64,000 bases of DNA from AP-15 sp963698995 (GCA_963698995.1 CAVOTD010000013.1:124001-188000); one strand, 5' to 3'; numbered from the stretch's first letter, positions 1-9,854 are shown. Notes: generated by a model from the sequence alone, not told the origin. Numbers and translations: made by a program.

Positions 1-10
1 GGGGACGGGG

Positions 11-1258
11 ATGACGCCTATTCGGCGAGTACTCTTTGCTTGCGCCGCAGCGGCCGTGCTGTCGTCGTCCGGTGCGCGCGCGGCGGAGCCGATTACAATC
101 GGACTCAGCATGGAGCTGACCGGTCCGCTGGCGGTGGTCGGCAAGACCGGCTTGCTCGCGATGCAGATCTGGGCCGAGGACGTCAATGCCAAGGGTGGGC
201 TGTTGGGCCGACCCGTCAAGCTCGTGTTTTATGACGATCAGAGCAATTCTTCGCTGGTTCCCGGTATCTACACAAAGCTGATCGACATCGACAAGGTCGA
301 CCTGTTGGTGTCGAGCTACGGCACCAACCTCGTCGTCCCGGCACTGCCGGTGGTGATCCAGAACAATCGGCTATTTTTCGGACTGTTCGCGCTCGCCGCC
401 AACAGCCAATTTCATTATCCGAAATACTTTTCAATGCTGGTCTTCGGGCCGGACGCGATCAAGACTTTCTCCAAAGGCTATTTCGATCTGGCAATGGCGC
501 AAACGCCAAAGCCGCAGACCGTCGCCATCGTCGCCGCCGACGCCGAGTTCTCGCGCAATGCCTCCGACGGGGCGCGCGAGAACGCCAAGGCGGCCGGATT
601 GAAGATCGTCTATGACCGCACCTACCCGCCGACCACGGTCGATTACACGCCGATCGTCCGCGCCGTGCAGGCGAGCAACCCGGAAATCGTCTATGTCGCA
701 TCCTATCCGCCCGACACCGTTGGCATTATTCATGCCGTCACCGAAATCGGGCTGAAGACCAACATGCTCGGCGGCGCTTTTGTGGGGCTGCCGACGGCGG
801 CGCTCAAAACCCAGCTCGGCCCGCAGATCAACGGCATCGTCAATGTCGAGCTGTGGGAGCCGGTGCCGACGATGGAGTTTCCTGGCATCATGGATTTCCT
901 GAAGAAGTACCAGGCCAAGGCGACCGCGGAGGGCGTCGATCCGCTGGGCTATTTCCTGCCGCCCTTCGCTTATTCCGAATTGCAGATTCTGGGCGCCGCG
1001 GTCGAGGCCACCAAAACCCTCAACGAGGATACGCTGGCCCAATACATCCATGGTCACACCTTCCACACCGTCGTCGGCGACATCGCCTTCGGAGCGGATG
1101 GCGAATGGACCGAAGGGCGTCCGATCTGGGTGCAATACCACGACATCAAAGGCAACGAGCTGGAGCAGTTCAAACGGCCCACGACGGTCGCGATCCTCGC
1201 CCCGCCGCAGTACATGACCGGCGACATGATTTATCCCTACACCGAGGCCAGAAAATAA
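11..1258 (+). CDS. ABC transporter substrate-binding protein, branched-chain amino acid/urea-type (Peripla_BP_6 family)
   Basis: Predicted periplasmic receptor of 415 aa for a LivFGHM/Urt-type ABC importer. An N-terminal signal peptide (basic MTPIRR, hydrophobic Ala-rich core, cleavage near ARA-AEP at about residue 24) leads into the family-typical start 'ITIGLSMELTGPLAVVGK'. The two-lobed type I fold is suggested by the alternating hydrophobic strands and by 'YDRTYPPTTVDYTPIV' around residues 205-215, a pattern common in the amide/urea-binding branch. No permease or ATPase of this class follows; the next genes are CoA-transferase subunits, so its transporter may lie left of the window or be encoded elsewhere. 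The ligand cannot be told from sequence; a carboxylic acid feeding the downstream CoA-transferase is only an inference. The start at the window edge has a G-rich leader but no clear Shine-Dalgarno. Confidence 0.85.
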   Translation: MTPIRRVLFACAAAAVLSSSGARAAEPITIGLSMELTGPLAVVGKTGLLAMQIWAEDVNAKGGLLGRPVKLVFYDDQSNSSLVPGIYTKLIDIDKVDLLVSSYGTNLVVPALPVVIQNNRLFFGLFALAANSQFHYPKYFSMLVFGPDAIKTFSKGYFDLAMAQTPKPQTVAIVAADAEFSRNASDGARENAKAAGLKIVYDRTYPPTTVDYTPIVRAVQASNPEIVYVASYPPDTVGIIHAVTEIGLKTNMLGGAFVGLPTAALKTQLGPQINGIVNVELWEPVPTMEFPGIMDFLKKYQAKATAEGVDPLGYFLPPFAYSELQILGAAVEATKTLNEDTLAQYIHGHTFHTVVGDIAFGADGEWTEGRPIWVQYHDIKGNELEQFKRPTTVAILAPPQYMTGDMIYPYTEARK

Positions 1259-1329
1259 ACTCGGGTTGCCGCTGGGCCGTTCCTTGACCCATGATGGCGT
1301 CGGGAAAAGACAAGATCACGGGTCGGGGA

Positions 1330-2076
1330 ATGAGCGCCAAGAGCAAAGTCTATGCGAGCTTTGACGATGCGGTCCGCGACATCCCGGACGGCGCGACCCT
1401 CGGCTTTGGCGGGTTTGCGGTCGTCGGAATGCCGATCAACCTCTATCAAGCGGTCGCCAAGCAGGGCGCCAAGCACCTGACCTGCGTCTCCAATTCGACA
1501 CGCGGCGGCGCCACCTTGCCCGCCGACGCGCCGGATATGGGTCAGATGATCCAGAACGGCCAGGTCAAGAAAGTGATCTGCGCCTTCACCGCACCGACAC
1601 GGGCCTCGCAACGGCTGATCCTGTCCGAATTTGTCGACAAAGGCCTGATCGAAGCGGAGCTGGTGCCGCAGGGCACGCTGGCCGAGCGGATGCGCGCGAC
1701 CGGCGCCGGGATCCCGGCCTTCTACACCCCGGCGGCGGTCGGCACGGAGCTCGCCGAAGGCCGGGAAACACGTGTCTTCAACGGCCGCGAATACCTGTTG
1801 GAGCATGCGCTGCCGCTCGATTACGCCTTCATCCGGGCGTATCAGGCGGACGCCTCGGGCAACCTCCGCTTCCGGCGATCGCAACGCAATTTCAACCCGA
1901 TCATGGCGATGGCGGCGCGGGTCACCGTCGTCGAGGTCGAGGAGGATATTCTGCCGGTGGGTGCGATCGACCCCGACGATGTGCATACCTCAGGCGTCTT
2001 TGTGCACCGAGTCATCAAGATCCCGCCGCCGCCAGAGGGCTGGTGGCCGCAGCGTCCAGGGAGTGTCGGACGATGA
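1330..2076 (+). CDS. 3-oxoacid-type CoA-transferase, subunit A
   Basis: Alpha subunit of a class I CoA-transferase, moving CoA between a donor acyl-CoA and a free carboxylic (3-oxo)acid in the cytoplasm. The N-terminal region 'DAVRDIPDGATLGFGGFAVVGMP' is the family's glycine-rich CoA-binding start, and 'RKFNGREYLLE'-like and 'ADASGNLRFRRSQRNFNP' segments match the conserved C-terminal half. I chose the ATG at 1330 because the product then begins just before the conserved region; an in-frame ATG at 1291 would add 13 residues. The gene ends in an ATGA overlap with the beta subunit, so translation is probably coupled. The substrate is not determined; acetoacetate, 3-oxoadipate or related oxoacids are family options. 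Confidence 0.9.
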   Translation: MSAKSKVYASFDDAVRDIPDGATLGFGGFAVVGMPINLYQAVAKQGAKHLTCVSNSTRGGATLPADAPDMGQMIQNGQVKKVICAFTAPTRASQRLILSEFVDKGLIEAELVPQGTLAERMRATGAGIPAFYTPAAVGTELAEGRETRVFNGREYLLEHALPLDYAFIRAYQADASGNLRFRRSQRNFNPIMAMAARVTVVEVEEDILPVGAIDPDDVHTSGVFVHRVIKIPPPPEGWWPQRPGSVGR

Positions 2077-2747
2077 GCGAGAGGGCGAAAGGGCTGACCC
2101 GTCAGCAGATGTGCGACCGGCTGGCGATGGAATTCGGCGACGGCTGGATCGTCAATTTGGGGATCGGCATCCCGACCCTGTGCTCGAATTTCGATTTCGG
2201 CGAGAAAGAGATCATTTTTCATTCCGAGAACGGTGTGATCGGATACGGCCCGCTGGCGGAGCCGGGGAAGGAGGACCTGCACCTCGTTAATGCCGGCGGC
2301 CAGCACGTCACGTTGCGGCCGGCCGCGGCGATCGTACACCATGCCGACTCCTTTGCGCTGATCCGCAGCGGGCGGATCGACGTCACCGTGCTAGGCGCCT
2401 ATGAGGTCGCCGAGAGCGGCGATTTGGCGAATTGGAAGATGGCCGGCCAGAAGGGCGGCGGCATCGGCGGGGCGATGGACCTGGCGGCCTGCGCCAAACA
2501 CGTCTTTGTCGCGATGGAGCATCAAACCAGAGACGGCAAGCCGCGTCTCGTCGAGCGCTGCGCCATCCCGGTGACAGCGCGCGGCGTCGTCAATCTCGTC
2601 GCCACCAATTTCGGCCTCTTCGAGATCGCCCCGCAGGGTCTGGCACTGCGCGAGATCGCCCCCGGCGTAGGGGTCGATGAGGTAAGGGCGGCGACCGGCT
2701 GCAACCTGATCATCCCCGCTGAAGTTCCGACCGTCCGCATGGTCTGA
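2073..2747 (+). CDS. 3-oxoacid-type CoA-transferase, subunit B
   Basis: Beta subunit (224 aa) partnering the preceding gene; together they form the active heteromeric CoA-transferase. It carries the hallmark 'VNLGIGIPTL' near residues 27-36 and 'SENGVIGYGP' at residues 51-60; Glu52 is the residue that forms the covalent glutamyl-CoA thioester in the SCOT/CtfB family. Later motifs 'GGQHVTLRPAA' and 'DLANWKMAGQKGGGIGGAMDLAACAK' are also canonical. The start is taken at 2073, where ATGA overlaps the alpha-subunit stop; an upstream in-frame codon at 2043 lies inside the alpha gene and is unlikely. With the binding protein upstream it may form a small uptake-and-activation unit for an organic acid (inference). 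Confidence 0.92.
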   Translation: MSERAKGLTRQQMCDRLAMEFGDGWIVNLGIGIPTLCSNFDFGEKEIIFHSENGVIGYGPLAEPGKEDLHLVNAGGQHVTLRPAAAIVHHADSFALIRSGRIDVTVLGAYEVAESGDLANWKMAGQKGGGIGGAMDLAACAKHVFVAMEHQTRDGKPRLVERCAIPVTARGVVNLVATNFGLFEIAPQGLALREIAPGVGVDEVRAATGCNLIIPAEVPTVRMV

Positions 2748-2905
2748 TAGGCACCTTACGACCTCCGAATAGCCCGACGGCCGTGGCCCAGCGCGGAGCA
2801 ATCCTCAGCGACTACGAAAGCGGCAGGCTCCTGCCCCAGCCGAAGCGGATGGCCCGATCGCCCTCGCGACGGCTAGTTAGCGCAAATCGCTGGTGCGGAA
2901 TTCTC

Positions 2906-3364
2906 TTAGTGGCGGCTGGCCCGGCCGGGCTCCCGAGCAGCAGACCGGGGCTCCCCGGGCCGCACCGCCACCAGCTCGCGCGGACGGCCATCATCGTTCA
3001 CGGCAACAAAAGTGAACTCTGCCTCGGTCACCTTGATGCGCTCGCCTTGACCCTGGCGCAGCACCCAGACCTCGACATCGAGGGTGATCGAGGTGCGGCC
3101 AGTGCGCTTGACTTCGGTGTAGCAGCAGACCGTATCGCCGACATGCACCGGGTGAAGAAAAGTGATGTTCGAGACAGAAACCGTTACCACCCGTCCGCCG
3201 GCATAGGGCGTCGCCGACATCTTCCCGGCGGAATCCATCAGCGCCATGATCCAACCGCCAAAGATGTCTCCTCTGGGGTTGCAGTCGGCTGGCATTGCCA
3301 GGATGCGAGAGGCGAGCTCACCCTTCGGTTCGGTCGAATTCCGTTGCCTCTCCTTGGAACGCAT
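2906..3364 (-). CDS. yciA: acyl-CoA thioesterase, YciA-type hotdog fold
   Basis: Cytoplasmic acyl-CoA thioesterase of 152 aa, which hydrolyses acyl-CoA to free acid plus CoA. The motif 'LAMPADCNPRGDIFGGWIM' (residues 22-40) is diagnostic of the YciA/BACH hotdog family, with Asp32 at the catalytic-acid position; 'VVTVSVSNITFLHPVHVGDTVCCY' and 'VEVWV' continue the family pattern. Length is normal. It points leftward, toward the CoA-transferase genes, and its transcription probably starts in the 3365-3460 region: TTGACA on the minus strand (3458-3453) lies 17 bp from an ACATTA box (3435-3430), with a perfect palindrome between them. Stand-alone regulation by a repressor of acyl/organic-acid metabolism is an inference. 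Confidence 0.88.
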   Translation of the reverse strand: MRSKERQRNSTEPKGELASRILAMPADCNPRGDIFGGWIMALMDSAGKMSATPYAGGRVVTVSVSNITFLHPVHVGDTVCCYTEVKRTGRTSITLDVEVWVLRQGQGERIKVTEAEFTFVAVNDDGRPRELVAVRPGEPRSAAREPGRASRH

Positions 3365-3695
3365 CCCTGTAACCCCAGGCTGCGGATATCGAGCGGCGCG
3401 GGCCGCACTGGCGCGCTAGTGTCGGGAGGTAATGTTGCGACGCAACATAAAATGTCAATGCGTTTGGAAGGAATGAGATTTTTCATGCTGCAGTGCGCAT
3501 AAAAAATCGTCAGTTGTACAGCCTCGACCCGATGCAGCCTTGATCATTCCGCCAAATGTCAACCTCGCGGTCGCAGATGATGAGCTCTTGTCCTGCGAGT
3601 TCACTCTTTTGCGACAGCGTCCACCGATCTAAGAACACGCGGTAGCGGCAAAGTGCCGCGTTGGAAACAATAAAATCAGAGGAGGCAAGCGCTTC
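3365..3695. other. intergenic region between thioesterase and first peptide-type binding protein
   Basis: About 330 bp without a credible gene. It holds the divergent control signals: the operator palindrome and probable thioesterase promoter at its left end, an A-rich stretch near 3500, and a good Shine-Dalgarno (GAGGAGG, about 3680) before the binding-protein ATG at 3696. I see no terminator or RNA gene. Confidence 0.5.
3432..3448. promoter_or_regulatory. 17-bp palindromic operator (ATGTTGCG-A-CGCAACAT)
   Basis: Perfect inverted repeat with 8-bp arms and a single central base. It falls between a TTGACA box (3458-3453, minus) and an ACATTA box (3435-3430, minus), 68-84 bp upstream of the thioesterase start. 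This placement is that of a repressor site. The TTGC/GCAA core resembles sites of TetR- or GntR-type regulators, but the cognate factor is not identifiable here. Confidence 0.6.
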
Positions 3696-5294
3696 ATGAA
3701 GCCCATTGTTCGACGATCTGGGGTGGTTGGCTGCCTGCTCTTCGGCATGCTCGCCGCCGAAACGGCCATGGCGCAAAAATCGGGCGGCACCCTCAAAATT
3801 TACCACCGAGACAGCCCGGCCAGCATGTCGATCCTCGAGGAAGGGACGAATTCGACCGAGATCCCAATGATGGGGGTGTTCAACAACCTCGTCATGTACG
3901 ACCAGCATGTCGCGCAAAACAGCCTTTCTTCAATCGTGCCGGACCTCGCCACCAACTGGTCGACGACCGAGGATGGGACCCAGCTGACCTTCCACTTGCG
4001 CCCCGGTGTCAAATGGCATGACGGCAAGCCGCTTACCGCCAAGGACGTCAAATGCACTTGGGATCTGCTAACAGGCAAGGCGAGCGACAAGCTCCGCCTC
4101 AATCCGCGCAAGTCCTGGTATAACAACATCGAAGAAATCGCCACGAACGGCGATTACGAGGCGACGTTTGTTCTGAAGCGACCGCAGCCCTGGTTGATCG
4201 CGCTGCTCGCTTCGGGTTATGCACCGGTCTACCCCTGCCACGTGCCGCCGCGCGACATGCGCAGCCACCCGATTGGCACGGGCCCGTTCAAATTCGTCGA
4301 ATTCAAACCAAATGAGCGGATCACAGTGGCGCGCAACCCTGAATATTGGAAAAAGGGCCGGCCTTATCTCGACGGCATCGAATACACGATCATCCCGAAC
4401 CGCTCGACGGCGATCCTCGCCTTCATCGCTGGCAAGTTCGACATGACCTTCCCCTTCGAGGTCTCGATCCCGCTGCTCAAGGACGTCGAGGCCCAGGCGC
4501 CGCAGGCGATCTGCGATCTGGTGCCCGGCAATGCCAGCACCAACCTGATCGTCAACCGAGACGCGCCGCCTTTCGACAACCCGGAGATCCGCCGGGCGAT
4601 GATGCTGAGCCTCGACCGCCAGTCTTTTATCAACATTCTCGCCGAAGGCCAGGGCGACATCGGCGGGGCAATGCAGCCACCCCCGGCGGGGATTTGGGGC
4701 CTGCCGGCGGAGCTCTTAAAAACCGTGCCGGGATACGATCCCAATGTTCGTCAAAACCGCGCGGAAGCCCGCCAGATCATGGGGAAGCTAGGCTATGGGC
4801 CGAAAAACCGGCTGAAGGTCACGGTTTCGGCGCGGAACATCGCGATCTTTAGAGATCCGGCCGTGATTTTGATCGACCAGCTCAAGGAAATTTACATCGA
4901 TGGCGCACTCGACCCGGTCGAGACCGCCAACTGGTTTCCGAAAGTGGCGCGCAAGGACTATCAGATTGGCCAAAACAATACCGGAAGCGGCGTCGACGAC
5001 CCGGACCAGCAATTCTACGAGAATTACGGTTGCGGCTCGGAGCGCAACTATACGGGTTATTGCAACCCCGAGCTGGAAAAGCAATTCGCGGCGCAGTCGA
5101 TGGAGGGGGACCAGGAGAAGCGCCGCAAACTCGTTTGGGAAATCGACAAGAAGCTCCAAGAGGACGGGGCGCGGCCGATCATCTATCATTTCCGCGCTGG
5201 GACCTGTTCGCAACCCAAGGTGAAGGGGCTGACTATCATGGTGAACAGCCAGTACAATGGCTGGCGCTTCGAAGACATCTGGCTCGACGAGTAG
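3696..5294 (+). CDS. family-5 (peptide/nickel-type) ABC substrate-binding protein, array copy 1
   Basis: Intact 532-aa periplasmic receptor. Signal peptide residues 1-26 (cleavage after AMA) precede 'QKSGGTLKIYHRDSPASMSILEEG'. Family-5 markers follow: 'LRPGVKWHDGKPLTAKDVKCTWDLL', 'RNPEYWKKGRPYLDGIEYTII', 'APPFDNPEIRRAMMLSLDRQSF'. A paralogue-specific C-terminal block 'YENYGCGSERNYTGYCNPEL' carries two closely spaced cysteines, and several other Cys (DVKC, YPCH, AIC, GTC) are shared across the array, so disulfides in the periplasm are likely. The gene has a strong ribosome-binding site. It heads an array of similar genes read in the same direction as a DppBCDF-type transporter some 9 kb downstream, so it probably delivers ligand to that transporter. 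The ligand is unknown; peptides, opines or other small cationic compounds are family possibilities. Confidence 0.9.
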   Translation: MKPIVRRSGVVGCLLFGMLAAETAMAQKSGGTLKIYHRDSPASMSILEEGTNSTEIPMMGVFNNLVMYDQHVAQNSLSSIVPDLATNWSTTEDGTQLTFHLRPGVKWHDGKPLTAKDVKCTWDLLTGKASDKLRLNPRKSWYNNIEEIATNGDYEATFVLKRPQPWLIALLASGYAPVYPCHVPPRDMRSHPIGTGPFKFVEFKPNERITVARNPEYWKKGRPYLDGIEYTIIPNRSTAILAFIAGKFDMTFPFEVSIPLLKDVEAQAPQAICDLVPGNASTNLIVNRDAPPFDNPEIRRAMMLSLDRQSFINILAEGQGDIGGAMQPPPAGIWGLPAELLKTVPGYDPNVRQNRAEARQIMGKLGYGPKNRLKVTVSARNIAIFRDPAVILIDQLKEIYIDGALDPVETANWFPKVARKDYQIGQNNTGSGVDDPDQQFYENYGCGSERNYTGYCNPELEKQFAAQSMEGDQEKRRKLVWEIDKKLQEDGARPIIYHFRAGTCSQPKVKGLTIMVNSQYNGWRFEDIWLDE

Positions 5295-5399
5295 CGCGGT
5301 TCCCGAGTGGGGGCGAAAGCGACCCGCGGAAGACTGCACTCGAGCGTGACTGCTGAAACGTTACAAAGCGCTCGAGTGTCGCTTGATAATTGATAATTG

Positions 5400-6265
5400 G
5401 TCGATTGGCCGTAATCCGGACAATGGCCGACCGGCAGCTGGGTTGCAATGATCAGGTCGGTGACGGCAACCAGCTTTGTCAGATCGGGCTCACCGCCTGA
5501 AATGGTGCTGGTCTGTGCGGTGCTGGCGTAGACCGTCGCTGTGCCGTCCCGAGCTGGATCGAATTGGTGGATCCGGCGGGGCGCCGACGATCAGCACCGG
5601 TCCGCTGGTGCCGTCCCGTTGGTGGTCGAGTGGGCGTTGCCCGCCATGTAGAATTCATTGCCGTCCAATGAAATAGCGCCACGCGGATTGTTGCTGCTGT
5701 AGGCAAAGTCTTGTTTTTGTGACGGTGACCGTGCGGTCGTATTTGATCAGTGCAACCGCGCGATCATAGAATGGGAGACTTGCGCTGGTGATCTGAGCAA
5801 TGGGGTTGGTCGTCTCGGAATTCGACACGCCTTCGAGGCCGGCCCCACCGTTATGTCCAATATAGGTCAGATAATGGCCGTCGAGCGAGAGGTGCAGCGA
5901 GCCCTCGGATTTCGAGCTGAAGCTCGTCGCGATGATCGGTTGTCCCTGTTTTACTGCAGCAGTGGTTAAAGGCAGTGTCGAGAGCAGCGGCGCGCCGGGA
6001 GACGGCTTGTAATAGTCGAGAAAGATGTTGCCCTGAACGTCACTGACGTCCGGATCGTTAAAAATTTCTGGAAAGGGCTCGGGCGCGGGCGTTGGAGCAA
6101 CATATTGGATGCGGCTGACGACCAGCATTCCGCCGCCGTTCATCTGATCGGCCGAAGCAGTCTGTCCGGCGCCGCTCGAGAGCAACACCGAAACGCAGAG
6201 CAGCCCAAAACTTCGCGAGCGGGCCGTGCCCTTCGGATAAGACTTCTGGCGATCATCGAATTTCC
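5400..6265 (-). pseudogene. degraded exported beta-propeller-like/secreted protein gene
   Basis: The longest open stretch (reading leftward to about 5712) encodes a signal-like segment 'FGLLCVSVLLSSGAGQTASA' followed by 'GGGMLVVSRIQYV' and 'PDVSDVQGNIFLDYYKP', then 'LHLSLDGHYLTYIGH'. A well-placed ATG at about 6265 with a GAGAGGGG leader is in another frame, and beyond 5712 the coding sense continues in the other two frames ('FAYSSNNPRGAISLDG', then 'GPVLIVGAPPDPP', then 'DGTATVYASTAQTST'). At least three or four frame changes in both directions, and no clean stop, indicate a genuinely decayed gene for an exported protein of unknown function. It lies opposite to, and between, binding-protein copies 1 and 2. 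Confidence 0.6.
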
Positions 6266-6487
6266 CCTCTCTTTTTGTAAATTCCGAACGGCGCGGCTCT
6301 GAGGTGTTCTCTAAATACCCTCGATCAGTTTCACTTATATGGCGGAGTGGCTTTGAGGGTACACTTCGGTTGCATTGGTAATAGCCTTGCGGCTGTCGGC
6401 GCCTTGACCGAGAATTCCGGAAAGGAGCGGGCAGGGATGCGGTGCCGGCCGTGGTGGCTCGGCGACGCACAAAGGGGAGGAAAGGCG

Positions 6488-8084
6488 ATGAGGCGGGATT
6501 TTCGCGCGCTCGCTGCAGCGGCGGCCATGGTGGCGGTAATGGCCGGCTCCGAGGCGGCGCTCGCTCAGAAACAGGGCGGCATTCTCAGAATGTCGCATTT
6601 CGACAGCCCGGCCAGCATGTCGATCCTCGAGGAATCGACGCGGGCAGCCTTGCAGCCGATGATGCACGTCTTCAATAATCTGATCATGTACAAGCAGGAT
6701 GTTGCGCAGAACAGCCTGCAATCGATCGTGCCGGATTTGGCGACCAGCTGGTCGTGGAGCGAGGACGGCACCGAGCTGACTTTCCCACTGCGCCAGGGCG
6801 TCAAATGGCACGACGGCAAGCCCTTCACCGCGAAAGACGTGAAATGCACCTGGGACCTGCTGATGGGAACCGGAAACGACAAGCTCCGCGTCAACCCACG
6901 CAAATCCTGGTATAGCAATGTCGAAGAGGTGACGACACGGGGTGATTACGAGGTCAGCTTCAAGCTCAAGCGGCCACAGCCGGCCTTGATCGCGCTGCTG
7001 GCCTCGGGCTGGTCGCCGATCTATCCTTGCCACATACCGGCGCGCGAGATGCGCCAGCACCCGATCGGCACCGGCCCGTTCAAATTCGTCGAGTTCAAGC
7101 CAAACGAGTTGATCAAGCTGAACTCGTAACCCCGATTACTGGAAGCCGGGCCGGCCATATCTCGACGGCATCGAATATACGATCATGCGCGAAGCCGGGC
7201 CGCGCAACCTGGCCTTCTTTGCCGGGAAGTTCGATATGATTCCATTGGGTGTGACCATTCCGACGCTCAAGGACTTCAAAAACCAAGCCCCGCAAGCGGT
7301 GTGCGAGGTCAACACGGCCAACGTGCCGCGCACGCTGCTGGTCAATCCGGCCGCTCCGCCCTTTGACAACCCGGAACTGCGCCGGGCCATGGGTCTGGCC
7401 TTCGATCGCCAGGCCTTTCTCGAAATCATCAACGAGGGAAAGGGGTTGATCGGAGGCAACATGATGCCGCCGCCGGATGGTGCCTGGGGCATGCCGCCGG
7501 AGGTGCTGCAAACCCTGCCGGGCTACGGGCCCGACGTCGAAAAGAACCGCGCCGAAGCCCGCAAGATCATGGAAAAGCTTGGCTACGGGCCGGATAAGCG
7601 CTTGGCCATCAAATTATCGACGCGCAACTTCCCGGCCTGGCGCGACCCGGCGGTGATCATGATCTCGCAATTGAAAGAAATCTACATCGACGGCGAACTC
7701 GATCTCGTCGATACTGCACTCTGGTATAGCAAGATGGCGCGCAAGGACTACACCGTCGGCGCGGTTCCAATAGAGAGCGGCGTCGATGATCCTGACCAGA
7801 TGTTCTTCGAGAACTACGTCTGCGGCGCGGTGCGGAACTATGGCGGGTACTGCAACCCCGAGCTCGACAAACTGGTGAACCAGCAATCAATGGAGGCCGA
7901 CCCGGTAAAGCGCAAGCAGGTCGTGTGGCAGATCGAGCGCATCCTCGCCGAGGCCGGGGTCCGCCCGGTGCTCTTCTACCCGGCCGGAGCCACTTGCCGA
8001 GAGCCCTGGGTCAAGGGACTGACACTGATGACCAACAGCATCTACAACGGCTGGCGCTTCGAGGACGTCTGGCTCGACAAGTAG
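6488..8084 (+). CDS. family-5 ABC substrate-binding protein, array copy 2 (one frameshift)
   Basis: Copy 2 of the receptor array, 531 aa if one base is removed. The first part runs to a stop at about 7129; the second resumes within the same motif. The break is near 7121, where 'IKL-(N/T)-RNPDYWKPGRPYLDGIEYTI' is restored by deleting one base, so this is a +1 insertion. Signal peptide 'AAAAMVAVMAGSEAALAQKQ' precedes 'HFDSPASMSILEES'. The middle ('MREAGPRNLAFFAGKFDMIPLG') differs from copies 1 and 4 as well as 3 and 5, making this the most divergent full-length member. The C-terminus 'GWRFEDVWLDK' and paired-Cys block are conserved. Start ATG 6488 follows GGAGG. Whether the frameshift is real or a sequence error is open; all other features look functional. 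Confidence 0.8.
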
Positions 8085-8152
8085 CGAACCGCGCCCCCGG
8101 GAGCCAATGAGGCCGTGGCAATATGAGCCGGGTTGCAAGCCCTCCTCCAATC

Positions 8153-8163
8153 TATGCTAACCT
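8153..8163 (+). promoter_or_regulatory. conserved upstream motif (TATGCTAACCT), candidate -10/control element
   Basis: TATGCTAACCT sits about 100 bp before binding-protein copy 3. Close variants occur before copy 5 (TGTGCTAACCT, 11885-11895), copy 6 (TATGCTAGGCT, 13680-13690) and the permease gene (CATGCTATCCT, 14568-14578). The recurrence suggests a shared promoter element or a duplicated leader. A TTGCAA at 8133-8138 could serve as a -35 box, with GCTAAC as the -10. Confidence 0.4.
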
Positions 8164-8260
8164 CCCTCGTCGTGCAGTCTCGCAATAGAGCCGAATAACG
8201 GCCGGCAAGACTGCTGCGGCTGGTTCGATGAGCCGGCGTGACGAACGGGAGGTAAATTGA

Positions 8261-9854
8261 ATGAAGCTGAATCTCACGTGGTTCGCTGCCGCGGCTAGTC
8301 TTTTGCCGATGATGTTGGCGGCAGAGCCCGCGTTCTCGCAGAAACAAGGTGGCACTCTTAGGGTTGCGCATTTCGACAGCCCGCCCAGCATGTCGCTCCT
8401 CGAGGAATCGACGGTGGCGGCCAACCGCCCGATGATGGGCGTCTTCAATAATCTGGTCGTGTTCGATCAGCATGTGCCGCAAAACAGCCCGAAATCGATT
8501 GTCCCCGATCTTGCCGCCAGCTGGTCGTGGAACGAGGAGGGCACCGAGCTGACGCTGCCGTTGCGCCACGATGTCAAATGGCATGACGGTAAGCCATTCA
8601 CGGCCAAGGACGTGGTCTGCACCTGGGATCTGCTGTCGGGCAAGTCGGCGGAAAAGCTGCGCATTAATCCGCGCCAGTCATGGTATGAGAACCTCCAAGA
8701 AATAACCACGAAGGGCGACTATGAGGTTACTTTCCATCTAAAACGGGCCCAGCCCTCCTTCCTCTCGCTGCTGGCATCCGGCTGGTCGCCTATCTATCCC
8801 TGCCATGTGCCGCCGCGCGAAATACGCCAGCATCCGATCGGCACCGGTCCGTTCAAATTCGTCAGTTTCAAACCGAACCAATCGATCACGGTAACTAAAA
8901 ATCCGGATTACTGGAAAAAGGGGCGTGCCTTATCTGGACGAGATCGAATGGGACGTCATCAAAGACATGTCGACACGAACTCTGGCTTTTATTGCCGGGC
9001 GGGAGGACTTGATCTTTGGGGTGACGACCCCGGTATTGAAGCAGGTCAGGAGCGAGGCGCCGCAGGCGATCTGCGAGGAGGTCACGGCGAACGTCAACCG
9101 CAATCTGCTCGTCAACCGCGAGAAGCCCCCCTTCGACAATGCCGATATCCGGCGGGCAATGTCGCTGACCCTGGATCGCAAGGCGTTCATCGACATCCTC
9201 TACGAGGGCAAGGCCTATTCCGGCGCGGCGATGGAACCTCCGCCCGACGGGCTGTGGGGACTGCCGCCGGAAACGCTACAGACGCTGCCCGGTTATGGAC
9301 CGGATGTCGCGAAGAGCCGCGACGAGGCCCGGAACTTGATGCAAAGGGCCGGTTACGGCCCCGACAAGAGGCTCCCGATCAAGGTATCTGCACGCAACGT
9401 GTCGTATTACCGCGATCCGGCGGTGATCCTGATCGACCAGCTGAAGCAGATCTATATCGACGGCGAACTCGACGCGGTCGACACCACGCAATGGTATCCG
9501 ATGGTGATGCGTAAGGACTACAGTGTCGGGATGAACATCACCGAGAGCGAGGTCGACGATCCCGACACGCAATTCTACGAGAACTTCGCGTGCGGTGCAC
9601 AGCGCAACTACACCAATTACTGCAACAAGCGGGTCGATGCGCTGATTGATGAACAATCACGCGAAACCGACCTGGGCAAACGCCGCAAGCTGGTGTGGGA
9701 GATCCAGCGCAAGCTGATCGAGGACGACGCCAGGCCGGTTATCTTCTACCCGACCGGCGTGACCTGTCGGCAGCCGAAGTTAAAAGGCATGACCGTTATG
9801 GTAAACAGCATCTACAACGGCTCGCGCTTCGAAGATCTCTGGCTCGACCAATAG
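8261..9854 (+). CDS. family-5 ABC substrate-binding protein, array copy 3 (one frameshift)
   Basis: Copy 3 of the array, 530 aa after correcting one +1 insertion near 8926: 'NPDYWKKGR' continues as 'PYLDEIEWDVIKDMSTRTLAFIAG' in the next frame. Signal peptide (residues 1-27, ending AFS-QKQGG) precedes 'GGTLRVAHFDSPPSMSLLEES'. It belongs with copy 5 to a subgroup marked by 'IKDMSTR'/'IKDVSTR' and 'FGVTTPVLKQV', whereas copies 1, 4 and 6 carry 'IIPNRSTA' and 'FDMTWPF'. This mixed order suggests duplication of a two-gene unit (3-4 to 5-6). The C-terminus ends 'GSRFEDLWLDQ'. Start ATG 8261 has the leader GGGAGGTAAATTGA. The frameshift sits at the same motif as that of copy 2, only a few codons away. 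Confidence 0.8.

Noticed and set aside
3510..3917. Open frame on the minus strand opposite the start of receptor copy 1
   Set aside because: It overlaps antisense to a clear signal peptide and conserved N-terminus, has Arg/His-rich composition typical of shadow frames, and no ribosome-binding site.
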